The notes: generated by a model not told the origin, from the sequence alone. A stretch of DNA of 50,165 bases from Kingella sp. (in: b-proteobacteria) (GCF_030527935.1 NZ_JAUMZV010000015.1:1-50165); one strand, 5' to 3'. Numbered from the stretch's first letter, positions 16,487 through 25,551 are shown. A program made the numbers and translations.

Positions 16487-18589
16487 ATGAAAAAAAATTC
16501 AGTAAAAGTTTTATCAGCACTTGTTGCAGGCTTGCTTACACAAGTTGCTTATGCTGGCAGCATTACCGATATTAAAGTATCTGTTTTGCCTAATAAACAG
16601 CGTGTAATCAAGTTTAAATTTAACAAAGATGCGGTAGAACCAACTGGTTTCATTACTTCATCGCCTGCTCGCATTACACTAGATTTTGCGAATACGGATT
16701 TAAAAGTAAAACAACCTACTTTAACATTTAACGACAACTTGCTTAACCAAATTGTAACCGCAGAAGGTGAAGGCAGCACTCGCGTGTTATTGGGATTGGG
16801 TCAAGAAGGTCAATACAACGTTCAAGTAAAAGGCAACGAAGTATGGGTGCAGTTGAGCGAAGCGCGTTCGTCTAACTCTGCGCCTGTAAGCGCAACACCT
16901 GCTGCAAGAAGTGCGCAAGTGCAAAATGCTTCTTACTCTTCTGTTCCTTTCAATATTGATTTCCACAAAGGTGGCAATAATTCTGGCGTAGTTGAATTTG
17001 CATCAAATTTTACTGGTGAGCCGCAAATTCGTTCACAAAGCGATCGTTTGGTTATTACGCTGAAAAACTATCCATTGCCCACTCAGGCGCAGCGTAATCT
17101 AGATGTAACAGATTTTTCTACGCCTGTTCGCACAATTAGCGTGCGCCGTGTGGGCAACGATACGCAAATCACTTTGCGTAACCAAGGCACATGGAAGCAT
17201 ACCGTAACAGGTAAAAATGGTCGTCAAAGCATTCAAATTACACCAACCAAAAATGTTACTTCTTTGGGCATTGGTGCGAATAAAACCAAACAAAAATTTA
17301 CAGGCAAACGCATTTCTCTTGATTTCCAAAACGTTGATGTGCGAACTGTTTTGCAAATTTTGGCAACTGAATCAGGTATGAACATCGTGGCTAGCGATAG
17401 CGTGCAAGGTAAAATGACGCTTTCGTTGAAAGATGTGCCTTGGGACCAAGCGTTAGATTTGATTCTGGATGCACGCGAATTGGATATGCGCCGTGTGGGC
17501 AATATCATCAATGTTGCACCCCGTGCTGAAATGTTGGCACGCGATAAAGCAGAATTGACTGCGCGCAAAGAATTGGATGATTTGGGGCCATTGCTTTCTC
17601 AAAGTTTCCAATTGAAATATAAAAATGTTGAAGAATTTAAGAAAATTCTGCGTATTTCCGATTCTGGAAGCTCATCAGGCAACAGCAATAATTCTCTCTT
17701 GACTTCGCGTGGTAGCGCGTTGATTGACCCTGCAACCAACACGTTGATTGTTAATGATGTGCAATCGGTTATCCAAAAATTTAATGCTTTGATTGAAGAA
17801 TTGGATGTGCCCGCGCGTCAAGTGATGGTGGAAGCGCGGATTGTTGAAGCATCGGATACCTTATCTCGTGAATTAGGTGTGAAATTTGGTGCTGGTCGCA
17901 ATGGTAGCACTTCGTGGGGTAATGATTGGAATAATGGTACTGAACGCAATATTCATGGCGTTAAAACTGGTGCTAATGGTTCGGTTACATTTGCACCCAA
18001 CGTAAATATTCCTGTGTCATCTGCCGTTGGCTCAATTGCGGTTGTGAAATCATTTAGCTCAGGCATTTTAGGTTTGGAACTTTCCGCTTCCGAAGCAGAA
18101 GGTCGCAGCAAAACCATTTCTACTCCCCGTGTATTAACACAAGACCGTCAAGAAGCTGAAATTAAACAAGGTTATCAAGTGCCTTACACCACGCGCGATA
18201 GCGATGGCAGCACCACAACATCATTTAAAGATGCAGTGATGAGTTTGAAAGTGTTGCCACGCATTACGCCTGATAACAAAATTATCATGGATGTTACGAT
18301 TAACAAAGACACGCCTGATAACACTTACCAAAGCTCAGAAGGCGAGCCAAGCATTCGTACGCAATCGGTGAAAACACAAGCCATGATTGAGGATGGCGGC
18401 ACTTTGGTTGTGGGCGGTGTGTATCAAGAAGTGATTCAAAACAACGTGAAAAAAGTACCTCTGCTGGGCGATTTGCCTGTGTTGGGCAACCTGTTTAAAA
18501 CACGTTCGCGCAACAATAGCCGCAATGAATTGCTGTTCTTTATCACGCCACGCATTATGGGCAGCGAAACCAGCGTAATGCGCTACTAA
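16487..18589 (+). CDS. pilQ: Type IV pilus secretin PilQ
   Basis: A 700-residue outer-membrane secretin through which pili extrude and DNA enters during transformation. Domains in order: signal peptide cleaved after VAYA (about residue 23); two AMIN domains (about 25-140 and 155-255) with a Ser/Ala linker; the N0/STN domain starting KRISLDFQNVDVRTVLQIL (about 275); N1; and the C-terminal secretin domain with VMVEARIVEASDTLSRELGVKFG and the conserved end VPLLGDLPVLGNLF. The proline/lysine-rich octapeptide repeats of meningococcal PilQ are absent. AGAGG precedes the start. It is last in pilMNOPQ; a strong hairpin at the start of aroK lies 41 bases after the stop. Confidence 0.96.
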   Translation: MKKNSVKVLSALVAGLLTQVAYAGSITDIKVSVLPNKQRVIKFKFNKDAVEPTGFITSSPARITLDFANTDLKVKQPTLTFNDNLLNQIVTAEGEGSTRVLLGLGQEGQYNVQVKGNEVWVQLSEARSSNSAPVSATPAARSAQVQNASYSSVPFNIDFHKGGNNSGVVEFASNFTGEPQIRSQSDRLVITLKNYPLPTQAQRNLDVTDFSTPVRTISVRRVGNDTQITLRNQGTWKHTVTGKNGRQSIQITPTKNVTSLGIGANKTKQKFTGKRISLDFQNVDVRTVLQILATESGMNIVASDSVQGKMTLSLKDVPWDQALDLILDARELDMRRVGNIINVAPRAEMLARDKAELTARKELDDLGPLLSQSFQLKYKNVEEFKKILRISDSGSSSGNSNNSLLTSRGSALIDPATNTLIVNDVQSVIQKFNALIEELDVPARQVMVEARIVEASDTLSRELGVKFGAGRNGSTSWGNDWNNGTERNIHGVKTGANGSVTFAPNVNIPVSSAVGSIAVVKSFSSGILGLELSASEAEGRSKTISTPRVLTQDRQEAEIKQGYQVPYTTRDSDGSTTTSFKDAVMSLKVLPRITPDNKIIMDVTINKDTPDNTYQSSEGEPSIRTQSVKTQAMIEDGGTLVVGGVYQEVIQNNVKKVPLLGDLPVLGNLFKTRSRNNSRNELLFFITPRIMGSETSVMRY

Positions 18590-18629
18590 TATCATGTAAA
18601 AAATCTGCATATTGTGCAAATTTAAGTTA

Positions 18630-18664
18630 AAATTGCCTGCTATGGAACATATAGCAGGCAATTT
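18630..18664 (+). promoter_or_regulatory. Hairpin overlapping the aroK start codon
   Basis: A perfect 14-bp inverted repeat (arms 18630-18643 and 18651-18664) with a 7-base loop and a T-rich tail (TTTATTTTTGG). The first two bases of the aroK ATG (18642-18644) are in the left arm. It could be an intrinsic terminator behind pilQ, a translational block on aroK, or both; the sequence alone cannot decide. Confidence 0.75.
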
Positions 18665-19178
18665 ATTTTTGGTGGGCTTGATGGGGGCAGGGAAAACCAC
18701 GCAAGGCAAACGGCTGGCGCAGCATTTAAATCGCTCTTTTTTTGATAGCGACCAAGTGATTTGCGAGCGCACGGGTGTGAACATCCCAACCATTTTTGAA
18801 ATGGAGGGCGAAGCGGGTTTTCGCCAGCGCGAAAGCAATATCATCAACGAGCTATCGTTGCGGCCCAATATCGTGTTGGCAACGGGCGGCGGAGCGGTTT
18901 TGCGGGAGCAGAATCGGGCTTGCTTGCGGCAACGCGGCTTGGTGGTTTATTTGCATATGCAGCCTGAAATGCTGTTTGCGCGGGTGGGCAAGGATAAAAA
19001 CCGCCCGCTGTTGCAGGTGCAAGATGCGTTGGCGAAGTTTCGGGATTTGTATCAGGCGCGGGATGCGATTTATCGGGAAACGGCGCATATTGTGATTGAA
19101 ATGGGGGCGGAGGATTGCCAAGCGACGTTTGAGCAGATTTTGAAATGTGCGGCGGAATATGAAACAGGTCTTGGATAA
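18642..19178 (+). CDS. aroK: Shikimate kinase
   Basis: A 178-residue P-loop kinase that phosphorylates shikimate in chorismate synthesis. Walker A is GLMGAGKTTQG (about residues 11-21); the shikimate-binding FFDSDQVICERTG and the glycine-rich LATGGGAV loop are both present, and the lid holds KNRPLL. Length is typical. The ATG chosen gives MEHIAGNLFLVGLMGAGKTT, which aligns with neisserial AroK starts. There is no good ribosome binding site, and the start codon is folded into a perfect hairpin. aroB follows after 4 bases, so the pair is translationally coupled downstream of pilQ, as in Neisseria. Confidence 0.94.
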   Translation: MEHIAGNLFLVGLMGAGKTTQGKRLAQHLNRSFFDSDQVICERTGVNIPTIFEMEGEAGFRQRESNIINELSLRPNIVLATGGGAVLREQNRACLRQRGLVVYLHMQPEMLFARVGKDKNRPLLQVQDALAKFRDLYQARDAIYRETAHIVIEMGAEDCQATFEQILKCAAEYETGLG

Positions 19179-19182
19179 TTTG

Positions 19183-20250
19183 ATGGTGGATGCGCCATCG
19201 CATCGGTATCCGATTGATATTGGCAGCGGGATTTTTGCTGATTTTGCGCTGCTAGAAGCGCATATTGGCAAGAAGGTGGCGATTGTTACCAATGATGTGG
19301 TTGCGCCGCTTTATTTGGAAAAGCTGCAAAATGCGCTGCACGCGAATGGCGTAGAAGCGTTTTCGATTGTGTTGCCCGATGGCGAGCAGCATAAAAATCA
19401 TGCTTCGCTCAATGCGATTTACGATGGTTTGCTGCGCCATCATGCCGACCGTAAAACCACGATTATTGCGCTGGGCGGCGGGGTGATTGGCGATATGGCG
19501 GGCTTTGCGGCGGCAACGTATCAGCGTGGCATTCCGTTTGTGCAAGTGCCGACTACGCTGTTGAGCCAAGTGGATTCTTCGGTGGGCGGCAAGACGGCTA
19601 TCAATCATCCGCTGGGCAAGAATATGATTGGCGCGTTTTATCAGCCGCAGGCGGTATTGGCGGATTTGGACACGCTGGACACGCTGCCCGACCGCGAGTT
19701 ATCAGCGGGGATGGCGGAAGTGATTAAATATGCGCTGCTAGGCGATGCGGATTTTTTGCAATGGCTGGAAGCGAATATGGCGGCGTTGATGGCGCGCGAT
19801 AAGGCTTTGCTGGCGCAGGCGGTGCTGCATTGTTGTCAGATGAAAGCGGCGATTGTGGCGCAGGATGAGACCGAGCAGGGCGCGCGGGCGTTGCTGAATT
19901 TGGGGCATACGTTTGGACACGCGATTGAGGCGGAGATGGGCTACGGCAATTGGCTGCATGGCGAGGCGGTGGCGGCGGGTTGCGTGTTGGCGTGCTTGCT
20001 GTCGGAGCGATTAGGCAGCCTGAAAACGCAGGATACGGCGCGAGTGCGTGCTTTGCTGCGACAGGCGCGGTTGCCTGATGCGCCGCCTGTGTTTGCGTTT
20101 GAACGATGGCTGGCGCAGATGCGGCATGATAAGAAGGTGGAAAGTGGCAGGATGCGGTTTGTTACACTGGCGGCGTTGGGGCAGGCGGTTTTAACGCCGA
20201 TTGATGATGTGCAGATTTTATGGGATGCGTTGCAACCTTTTATTTCTTAA
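19183..20250 (+). CDS. aroB: 3-dehydroquinate synthase
   Basis: A 355-residue NAD- and zinc-dependent enzyme converting DAHP to 3-dehydroquinate. Motifs seen: PDGEQHKN, the NAD-binding ALGGGVIGDMAGFAAATYQRG, PTTLLSQVDSSVGGKTAINH, the zinc-ligand region VIKYALLGD, and the zinc-binding LNLGHTFGHAIE with its histidines. The start at 19183 (MVDAPSHRYP) is chosen for homology and the 4-base gap to aroK; an ATG at 19159 overlapping aroK would add 8 residues. A kingDUS encodes RLGSLKTQD in a variable loop near residue 280. Confidence 0.95.
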   Translation: MVDAPSHRYPIDIGSGIFADFALLEAHIGKKVAIVTNDVVAPLYLEKLQNALHANGVEAFSIVLPDGEQHKNHASLNAIYDGLLRHHADRKTTIIALGGGVIGDMAGFAAATYQRGIPFVQVPTTLLSQVDSSVGGKTAINHPLGKNMIGAFYQPQAVLADLDTLDTLPDRELSAGMAEVIKYALLGDADFLQWLEANMAALMARDKALLAQAVLHCCQMKAAIVAQDETEQGARALLNLGHTFGHAIEAEMGYGNWLHGEAVAAGCVLACLLSERLGSLKTQDTARVRALLRQARLPDAPPVFAFERWLAQMRHDKKVESGRMRFVTLAALGQAVLTPIDDVQILWDALQPFIS

Positions 20251-20361
20251 TGGAGAAACTGGGCTGGTTATGATTTAAGGCAGCCTGAAAATGGATTTGG
20301 CGTAGTAGATAGCGGGCAAGGCTCGCGCTACGCGGTTCTTACTATTTTTGGAATGATGACT

Positions 20362-20832
20362 ATGACACAAGAAACAGCTTTGGGCGCGGCGTTGAAGTCT
20401 GCCGTGCAAACGATGAGCAAGAAAAAGCAAACGGATATGATTGCGGATTATTTGTATAGCAAATATGACGTGTTTAAGCGGTTTAAGCCGCTGGCGATTG
20501 GCATTGAGCAGGATTTGGTGGAAGCGTTGCCACAGTTTGATGCCACGTTGATTCATCGGGTGTTGTCTAACCATTGCCGCCGCCCGAAATATTTGAAAGC
20601 GGTGGCGCGTGGGGGCAAGCGGTTTAATTTGAACAACCGTTTTCAGGGCGAGGTGAGCGAGCAGGAGCAGCAACACGCGCTGTCGCAGCCGAATATTCGG
20701 GAAGCGATTGAGAAGCAGGATGCACGCCGAGCAGAAGCGGCGGCTGCCAAGGCAGTAAAAGCGGAAGCAGAGCAGGGCGCGGCGGTTGAAGTGGAAGCTA
20801 CTGCGGAGCATACGGAAACGGTTGGGGATTGA
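20362..20832 (+). CDS. ProQ/FinO-family RNA chaperone
   Basis: A 156-residue RNA-binding protein of the ProQ/FinO family, corresponding to the minimal neisserial ProQ type. The FinO domain (about residues 10-110) includes KPLAIGIEQDLVEALP, the arginine-rich LSNHCRRPKYLKAVARGGKR RNA-contact segment, and FNLNNRFQGEVSEQE. A glutamate/alanine-rich tail follows. Such proteins bind structured 3' ends and stabilise many transcripts. The ATG at 20362 has TTTGGA 9 bases upstream; ATGs at 20353 and 20356 lie too close to it. It stands alone between kingDUS clusters. Confidence 0.88.
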   Translation: MTQETALGAALKSAVQTMSKKKQTDMIADYLYSKYDVFKRFKPLAIGIEQDLVEALPQFDATLIHRVLSNHCRRPKYLKAVARGGKRFNLNNRFQGEVSEQEQQHALSQPNIREAIEKQDARRAEAAAAKAVKAEAEQGAAVEVEATAEHTETVGD

Positions 20833-21065
20833 GTTTCAGGCTGCCTTTCTTTGGGATGGGCAGCCTGAAAGTTTGTTTGGGGCGGTAGTGCGCCTACACG
20901 GGAATGACGGAATTTATTGTGTTTCAGGCTGCTGTTAAGGGTTTTGCAAAGGTTTCAGGCTGCCTTTGGGCGTTTGGTCTGCGCGGGAATGTGTTTGATT
21001 GGGTGGAACGGGTAACGCTGTTTGGCGACGAGCTGCCGCCGTTCGATAAGCTGCTGGGGTTGTTT

Positions 21066-21596
21066 TCAATTTTCAGGCTGCCGATATTGTGGGCAGCTTT
21101 TTTCATGCGCGCCTGCTAGGTAGCCTGTGCTGAGCAAAAATTCGCCTACGATTTCGTTGCCCATAAATTTGAAGTGTTGTTTGAACAGCTTCACCCATGC
21201 GTCTTGGCTGCGCGGGTGGTGGGCATCTAGCCAGTTTTTGAAGCTGCCGTATTGCTGTTGCAGCGTTTGGATTTGCTGGGCGTTGTGGATGGCGGCTTGG
21301 ATTTTTAGGCAGTTGCGGATGATGCCTGCGTTGCCGAGCAGGCGGGCGATGTCGGCTTCGCCAAAGGCGGCGACGGCGGCGATGTTGAACTGGGCATAGG
21401 CAGCCTGAAACGCGGCGCGTTTGTTGAGTATGGTCGTCCAGCTTAATCCTGCTTGGTTGATTTCTAAAACCAGTCGTTCAAACAGGATGTTGTCGTCTTG
21501 CACGGGTACGCCGTATTCGGTGTCGTGGTAGGCTTTGTTGGGGTTGGTTGTGTTGGCGGGCAGGGCGGCGCAGAAGTCGCAGTAGGCTTGGGACAT
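21066..21596 (-). CDS. tag: DNA-3-methyladenine glycosylase I
   Basis: A 176-residue Tag-type base-excision enzyme that removes 3-methyladenine from DNA. The N-terminal zinc-ligand context YCDFC and YHDTEYGVP, the catalytic helix ERLVLEINQAGLSW and the C-terminal zinc ligands GAHEKSCP are visible, so all four metal-site regions are present. The last residues (QYRQPEN) are encoded by a kingDUS that also delivers the stop region, an instance of an uptake sequence trimming a protein's C-terminus. The protein is slightly shorter than E. coli Tag (187). The start is preceded by AAGGAG. Confidence 0.92.
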   Translation of the reverse strand: MSQAYCDFCAALPANTTNPNKAYHDTEYGVPVQDDNILFERLVLEINQAGLSWTTILNKRAAFQAAYAQFNIAAVAAFGEADIARLLGNAGIIRNCLKIQAAIHNAQQIQTLQQQYGSFKNWLDAHHPRSQDAWVKLFKQHFKFMGNEIVGEFLLSTGYLAGAHEKSCPQYRQPEN

Positions 21597-21694
21597 GGGG
21601 ACTCCTTGGGAATTGGGTTGAAAGGGTGGTTGCCATAGGCAGCCTGAAAAGGGCGGGGTGGCGGTTTTGCGCTTTCAGGCTGCCGTGGGCGGGA

Positions 21695-22840
21695 CTACAA
21701 ACGGTGGATGCTTTTAAGCCAATCGTGCAAACGGTTCACGGCATCGCTTTGGCGCAACAAATAGTGTTGCCATGCGCGCGCGCTGCGTTGCCAGTCGGCA
21801 AGGTGGGTGAGCAGCGTGTGCCAATGCTGGCGGCGTTGGGCGGGGGTTAAATCGGCTGCGCCGTTGAGTTCGCACGACAGGGCTTGGTGGGCGTGTTGCA
21901 CGGCGGTGGTGGGTGCGGCGTGTTGATGATGCGTGTGCCAAAAGGCGTGGAGTTTGTCCAAATGCGCGGCTTTATCTTGCGGGTAGATGTGCCAAAAAAA
22001 CGGCTTGCCTGCGAGCTGGGCGCGGACAAAGCTGTCTTCGCCGCGAATAATCAGCACATCGGCTGCCCAAAGCAGGCGGTCAAACTGCGCTTGTGGCACG
22101 AAGTCTTGGGGGGTGATTTTCAGGCTGCCTGAACCATTGCGCCATGTTGATAAACTGGTCTGCAAGGGCTTGCCTGCGCCATGCAACACGATTTCGCGCT
22201 CTTGTTCCGCCCACGCGGTTGCCCATTTTTGCCAAATATCGCTGGCGTAGCCAAAGGCGAAAATATTGAGTGTGCGGTTGGCGGGGGCGGCAAGGTTTTC
22301 AGGCTGCCTTAGCCCATACGCATCCATTTGGGCAACATAATCCGCTTCGCGCAGCAAGCCGCCGCTTTGTGGCACAAAGCCCATTTGCCAGAAGTATTTT
22401 TCGCAGCCGTTGGCTTGCAGGCTGGGCATGGCGTGGGTGCGGATTGCCCAGTCTTCCGCGCTCAAATATTCCCAGTTGAGCCACACGGGGCGATGCGCTT
22501 GGATAACCGCCAACACGTTGGGCGGCAGGTCGCAGGCAAAGGCTTCAATCACCAAATCGGGCGCGGGCGCGTTGCCCAAATCGGCAGATTGCGCCGCTTG
22601 CCATGCGCGAAGCGGGATGCCTTGATGGGCGCAGGGCAGGGCGGCGGGCGCATCAGGGGCAATAGTGCGCAGCGCGGCAAGGTCGTCCAGCCACAGATGC
22701 ACTTGCCAGCCGAGCCGTTGGCGCAGCTCTTGCGCCAGCCGCCACGACACGCCGATGTCGCCAAAGTTGTCAATCACGGTGCAAAAAAGCCAACAGATGA
22801 ACGGTTTGGCGGTAGAATGGCGCGGTTTGTTTTTGTCCAT
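21695..22840 (-). CDS. earP: EF-P arginine rhamnosyltransferase EarP
   Basis: A 381-residue glycosyltransferase that adds rhamnose to the tip arginine of elongation factor P, relieving ribosome stalling at polyproline. The N-terminal signature CTVIDNFGDIGVSWRLAQEL contains the two aspartates (about 24 and 28) essential in characterised EarP; a GT-B fold with WLNWEYLSAEDW and FGYASDIW follows. The start at 22840 (MDKNKPRHSTAK) is preferred; the frame extends 62 residues upstream but into the divergent thioredoxin gene and with no homology. efp is not adjacent here. Internal kingDUS words encode RQPENLAA and GSGSLKITPQ. Confidence 0.9.
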   Translation of the reverse strand: MDKNKPRHSTAKPFICWLFCTVIDNFGDIGVSWRLAQELRQRLGWQVHLWLDDLAALRTIAPDAPAALPCAHQGIPLRAWQAAQSADLGNAPAPDLVIEAFACDLPPNVLAVIQAHRPVWLNWEYLSAEDWAIRTHAMPSLQANGCEKYFWQMGFVPQSGGLLREADYVAQMDAYGLRQPENLAAPANRTLNIFAFGYASDIWQKWATAWAEQEREIVLHGAGKPLQTSLSTWRNGSGSLKITPQDFVPQAQFDRLLWAADVLIIRGEDSFVRAQLAGKPFFWHIYPQDKAAHLDKLHAFWHTHHQHAAPTTAVQHAHQALSCELNGAADLTPAQRRQHWHTLLTHLADWQRSARAWQHYLLRQSDAVNRLHDWLKSIHRL

Positions 22841-22862
22841 AGTTTGTTGTAAGGAGAATTTG

Positions 22863-23345
22863 ATGAAAATGTTGAACAGTTTGGCGATTTTGGCGTTGTG
22901 CGCGGCGTTGCCTGCGGGCGCGGCGGATTTTGTGTCGCACGCGGATAACAAGCCACAGCAGTTAGCCAGCGGCGATAAGGTGCAGATTGTGAACCTGTGG
23001 GCGACTTGGTGCAAACCTTGCCGCAAGGAAATGCCCGCGATGAGCCAATGGTATCAACAAAAGGGCAAAAAGCAAGGCATTGAGCTGATTGGTATTGCGG
23101 TGGATTCGCCTGAAAACGTGAGCAAGTTTTTGAAAGCTACGCCCGTTTCTTATCCGATTTGGCGATACACGGGCGCAAACAGCCGCGCGATGATGCGCGA
23201 TTTGGGCAACAAGGTGGGCGGCTTGCCTTACACGGTGGTGCGCTTGCCCCAATGCGGCGCGGAGCAGGCTTTGCTGGGCGAAGTGGATGGCGCGAAGCTG
23301 GATAGCGCGGTGGCGGCGGTGAAGGCGAAGTGTGGGAAGAAGTGA
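22863..23345 (+). CDS. TlpA/ResA-like periplasmic thiol:disulfide protein
   Basis: A 160-residue exported thioredoxin-fold protein. The signal peptide MKMLNSLAILALCAALPAGA is cleaved near residue 20-21. The active site is WATWCKPCRKEMP (Cys50/Cys53) and the cis-proline loop is GGLPYTV. WCxPC with KEMP is typical of TlpA/ResA reductases acting in cytochrome c maturation or in protecting periplasmic thiols. Two further cysteines near the C-terminus (PQCGAE and KAKCGKK) could form a structural disulfide. AAGGAG is 6 bases before the ATG. It is divergent from earP with start codons only 22 bases apart, so the promoters overlap the opposite coding regions. Confidence 0.88.
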   Translation: MKMLNSLAILALCAALPAGAADFVSHADNKPQQLASGDKVQIVNLWATWCKPCRKEMPAMSQWYQQKGKKQGIELIGIAVDSPENVSKFLKATPVSYPIWRYTGANSRAMMRDLGNKVGGLPYTVVRLPQCGAEQALLGEVDGAKLDSAVAAVKAKCGKK

Positions 23346-24120
23346 GATTGCGATAGCATTGTAAACAGCATTTTCAGGCTGACTTGGATGATTGGGGCAG
23401 CCTGAAAATTATTTGTGGAACATCATGGCAGCCTGAAACGCAATTAAGCGAAGCCACCAATAGGATTTTTGCTAGAACGTGTGTTGTATATCATGCTTTG
23501 GGGTGCTTTGTGGCTGGCATTTAAGGCAGCCTGAAAAAGATTGGTGCTTTGTGGTTAGCATTTGCGTGGTTTTAACCATGCGTCTCATGCCGACGGGGCA
23601 CTTACTTTCTTTGCTTCTCTAAAGAAAGTAAGCAAAGAAAGGCGACCCCGACGTGCAGGTTCGCTGCGCGAACTTCCCTCACTGCGCATCCTTTTTTCGG
23701 CGCGTGCGAACTGGCCGCACTACGCGCGTCGTCGGACAAGCGCACGCTTTTTCCCGAAAAAAGGATGCTCCGCTCGGCTGGACGTAGGGGAAAGGGCAGC
23801 AGCACTAAACGGATGTGATGGGTTAGGCAGCCTGAAACCCAATCTATCCAGCAAAAAATTGTTTGGCACGACACCAAACTGTTTTGCGTTTTCAGGCTGC
23901 CTAACACTCGTAACACCCCAAAAGCAGCCTGAAACCCAATCCATCCAGCAAAAAACCGTTTGGCGCAACACCAAACGGTTCTGCATTTTCAGGCTGCCTA
24001 TCATCCCCGCGCCCCTTTGTAAACGATACCCCATCTTTTGTAAATAAATGTTGTCGGGCAACATAAAAAATGGCACAATCATCCGCATCCATTCTCAACT
24101 CGCCAGCAAGGAGCAACGCC
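23346..24120. other. Long intergenic region before glnA
   Basis: About 775 bases without a supportable gene. It contains kingDUS words, a composite structured repeat at 23602-23768 and, nearer glnA, three kingDUS words interleaved with the imperfect repeat CAATC(T/C)ATCCAGCAAAAAA. The glnA promoter must lie in the final 60 bases (24060-24110); I do not see a clear sigma54 GG-N10-GC site. Confidence 0.55.
23602..23768. repeat. Structured repeat with alternative hairpins
   Basis: TTACTTTCTTT (23602-23612) can pair with 23621-23631, or CTTTCTTTGCTT (23605-23616) with 23630-23641, but not both. Downstream, GCATCCTTTTTTCGG (23686-23700) pairs perfectly with 23754-23768, and within it GCGTGCG (23702-23708) pairs with 23741-23747. 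A truncated copy of the first part lies at about 38870-38946. Confidence 0.6.
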
Positions 24121-25539
24121 ATGTCTATCAGCAACGTTATCAAACTCATTGAAGAAAACGAAGCCCGCTTCGTGGATTTGCGCTTCACAGACACCAAAGG
24201 CAAACAACACCATTTCACCATCCCCGCCCGCGTTGTGTTGGAAGACCCCGAAGAATGGTTTGAAAACGGGCAGCCATTTGACGGCTCATCCATCGGAGGT
24301 TGGAAAGGCATCCAAGCATCCGATATGCAGCTTCGCCCCGACCCCCGCACCGCATTCATAGACCCCTTTTTTGACGACATCACCGTGGTGCTGATTTGCG
24401 ATGTGATAGACCCTGCCCACGCGCAGGGCTACGACCGCGACCCGCGCAGCATCGCTCGCCGCGCCGAAGCGTATTTAAAATCCACAGGCATCGGCGACAC
24501 CGCGTATTTTGGGCCCGAACCCGAATTTTTCGTGTTTGACGGCGTGGCGTTTGAAACGCACATGGACAAAGCCCGCTTTAAAATCACATCCGAAAGCGCG
24601 GCGTGGAGCAGTGGCTATCATTATGACGGGCAAAACACAGGGCATCGCGCCGTGGTGAAAGGTGGCTACGCGCCTGTTGCGCCTGTGGACGCGGGGCAAG
24701 ATTTGCGCTCGGCAATGGTGCGCGTGTTGGAAGAAATCGGCATCCCCGTGGAAGTGCATCACGGTGAAGTGGCAACGGGCAGCCAAATGGAAATTGGCAC
24801 AAAATTCAGCACCTTAGTGGAACGCGCCGACTGGACGCAAGACATGAAATATGTGATTTGGAACGTGGCGCACAATTTCAACAAAACCGCCACCTTTATG
24901 CCCAAACCCTTGATGGGCGACAACGGCAGCGGGATGCACGTGCACCAATCCATTTGGAAAGACGGCAAAAACCTGTTTGCTGGCGACGGCTACGCGGGGT
25001 TGAGCGAGCTTGCGCTGTATTACATCGGCGGCATCATCAAGCACGCCAAAGCCTTGAACGCCATCACCAACCCATCCACCAATTCCTACAAACGCCTTGT
25101 GCCGCACTTTGAAGCACCTGTGAAACTGGCGTATTCCGCCAAAAACCGCTCGGCATCCATCCGCATCCCCGCCGTGCACAGCAGCAAAGCCATGCGGATT
25201 GAAGCGCGCTTCCCCGACCCAATGGCGAACCCCTACCTTGCCTTTGCCGCGCTGCTGATGGCGGGCTTGGACGGCATCCAAAACAAAATCCACCCCGGCG
25301 ACCCCGCCAGCAAAAACCTATACGACTTGCCGCCCGAAGAAGACGCGCAAGTGCCCACCGTGTGCGCTTCGCTGGCAGAAGCCCTTGCCGCGCTGCAAGA
25401 TGACCACGAATTTTTGCTGCGCGGCGGCGTGTTCAGCCAAGATTGGATTGACAGCTACATCGCGTTTAAGGCGGAAGACGTGCGCCGTATGCAAATGGCA
25501 CCGCATCCGCTGGAATTTGAGATGTATTATTCGCTGTAA
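24121..25539 (+). CDS. glnA: Glutamine synthetase, type I
   Basis: A 472-residue dodecameric enzyme making glutamine from glutamate, ammonia and ATP. Motifs visible: the N-terminal DLRFTDTKGKQHH latch region, FFGPEPEFF-type metal ligands (YFGPEPEFFVFD), the KPLMGDNGSGMHVHQS ATP site, the glutamate-flap region with NPSTNSYKRL, and RIEARFPDP. The adenylylation tyrosine of the GSI-beta class is present in NLYDLPPEE, so GlnE control is expected. AAGGAG lies 8 bases before the ATG. An upstream in-frame extension (24070) has no homology and is rejected. A perfect uptake-sequence terminator follows. Confidence 0.97.
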   Translation: MSISNVIKLIEENEARFVDLRFTDTKGKQHHFTIPARVVLEDPEEWFENGQPFDGSSIGGWKGIQASDMQLRPDPRTAFIDPFFDDITVVLICDVIDPAHAQGYDRDPRSIARRAEAYLKSTGIGDTAYFGPEPEFFVFDGVAFETHMDKARFKITSESAAWSSGYHYDGQNTGHRAVVKGGYAPVAPVDAGQDLRSAMVRVLEEIGIPVEVHHGEVATGSQMEIGTKFSTLVERADWTQDMKYVIWNVAHNFNKTATFMPKPLMGDNGSGMHVHQSIWKDGKNLFAGDGYAGLSELALYYIGGIIKHAKALNAITNPSTNSYKRLVPHFEAPVKLAYSAKNRSASIRIPAVHSSKAMRIEARFPDPMANPYLAFAALLMAGLDGIQNKIHPGDPASKNLYDLPPEEDAQVPTVCASLAEALAALQDDHEFLLRGGVFSQDWIDSYIAFKAEDVRRMQMAPHPLEFEMYYSL

Positions 25540-25551
25540 ACGGATGGCGTT

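Noticed and set aside
23562..24047. Plus- and minus-strand open frames in the glnA upstream region
   Set aside because: They translate uptake sequences (GSLK, RQPE, SGCL peptides) and the structured repeat; no family resemblance.
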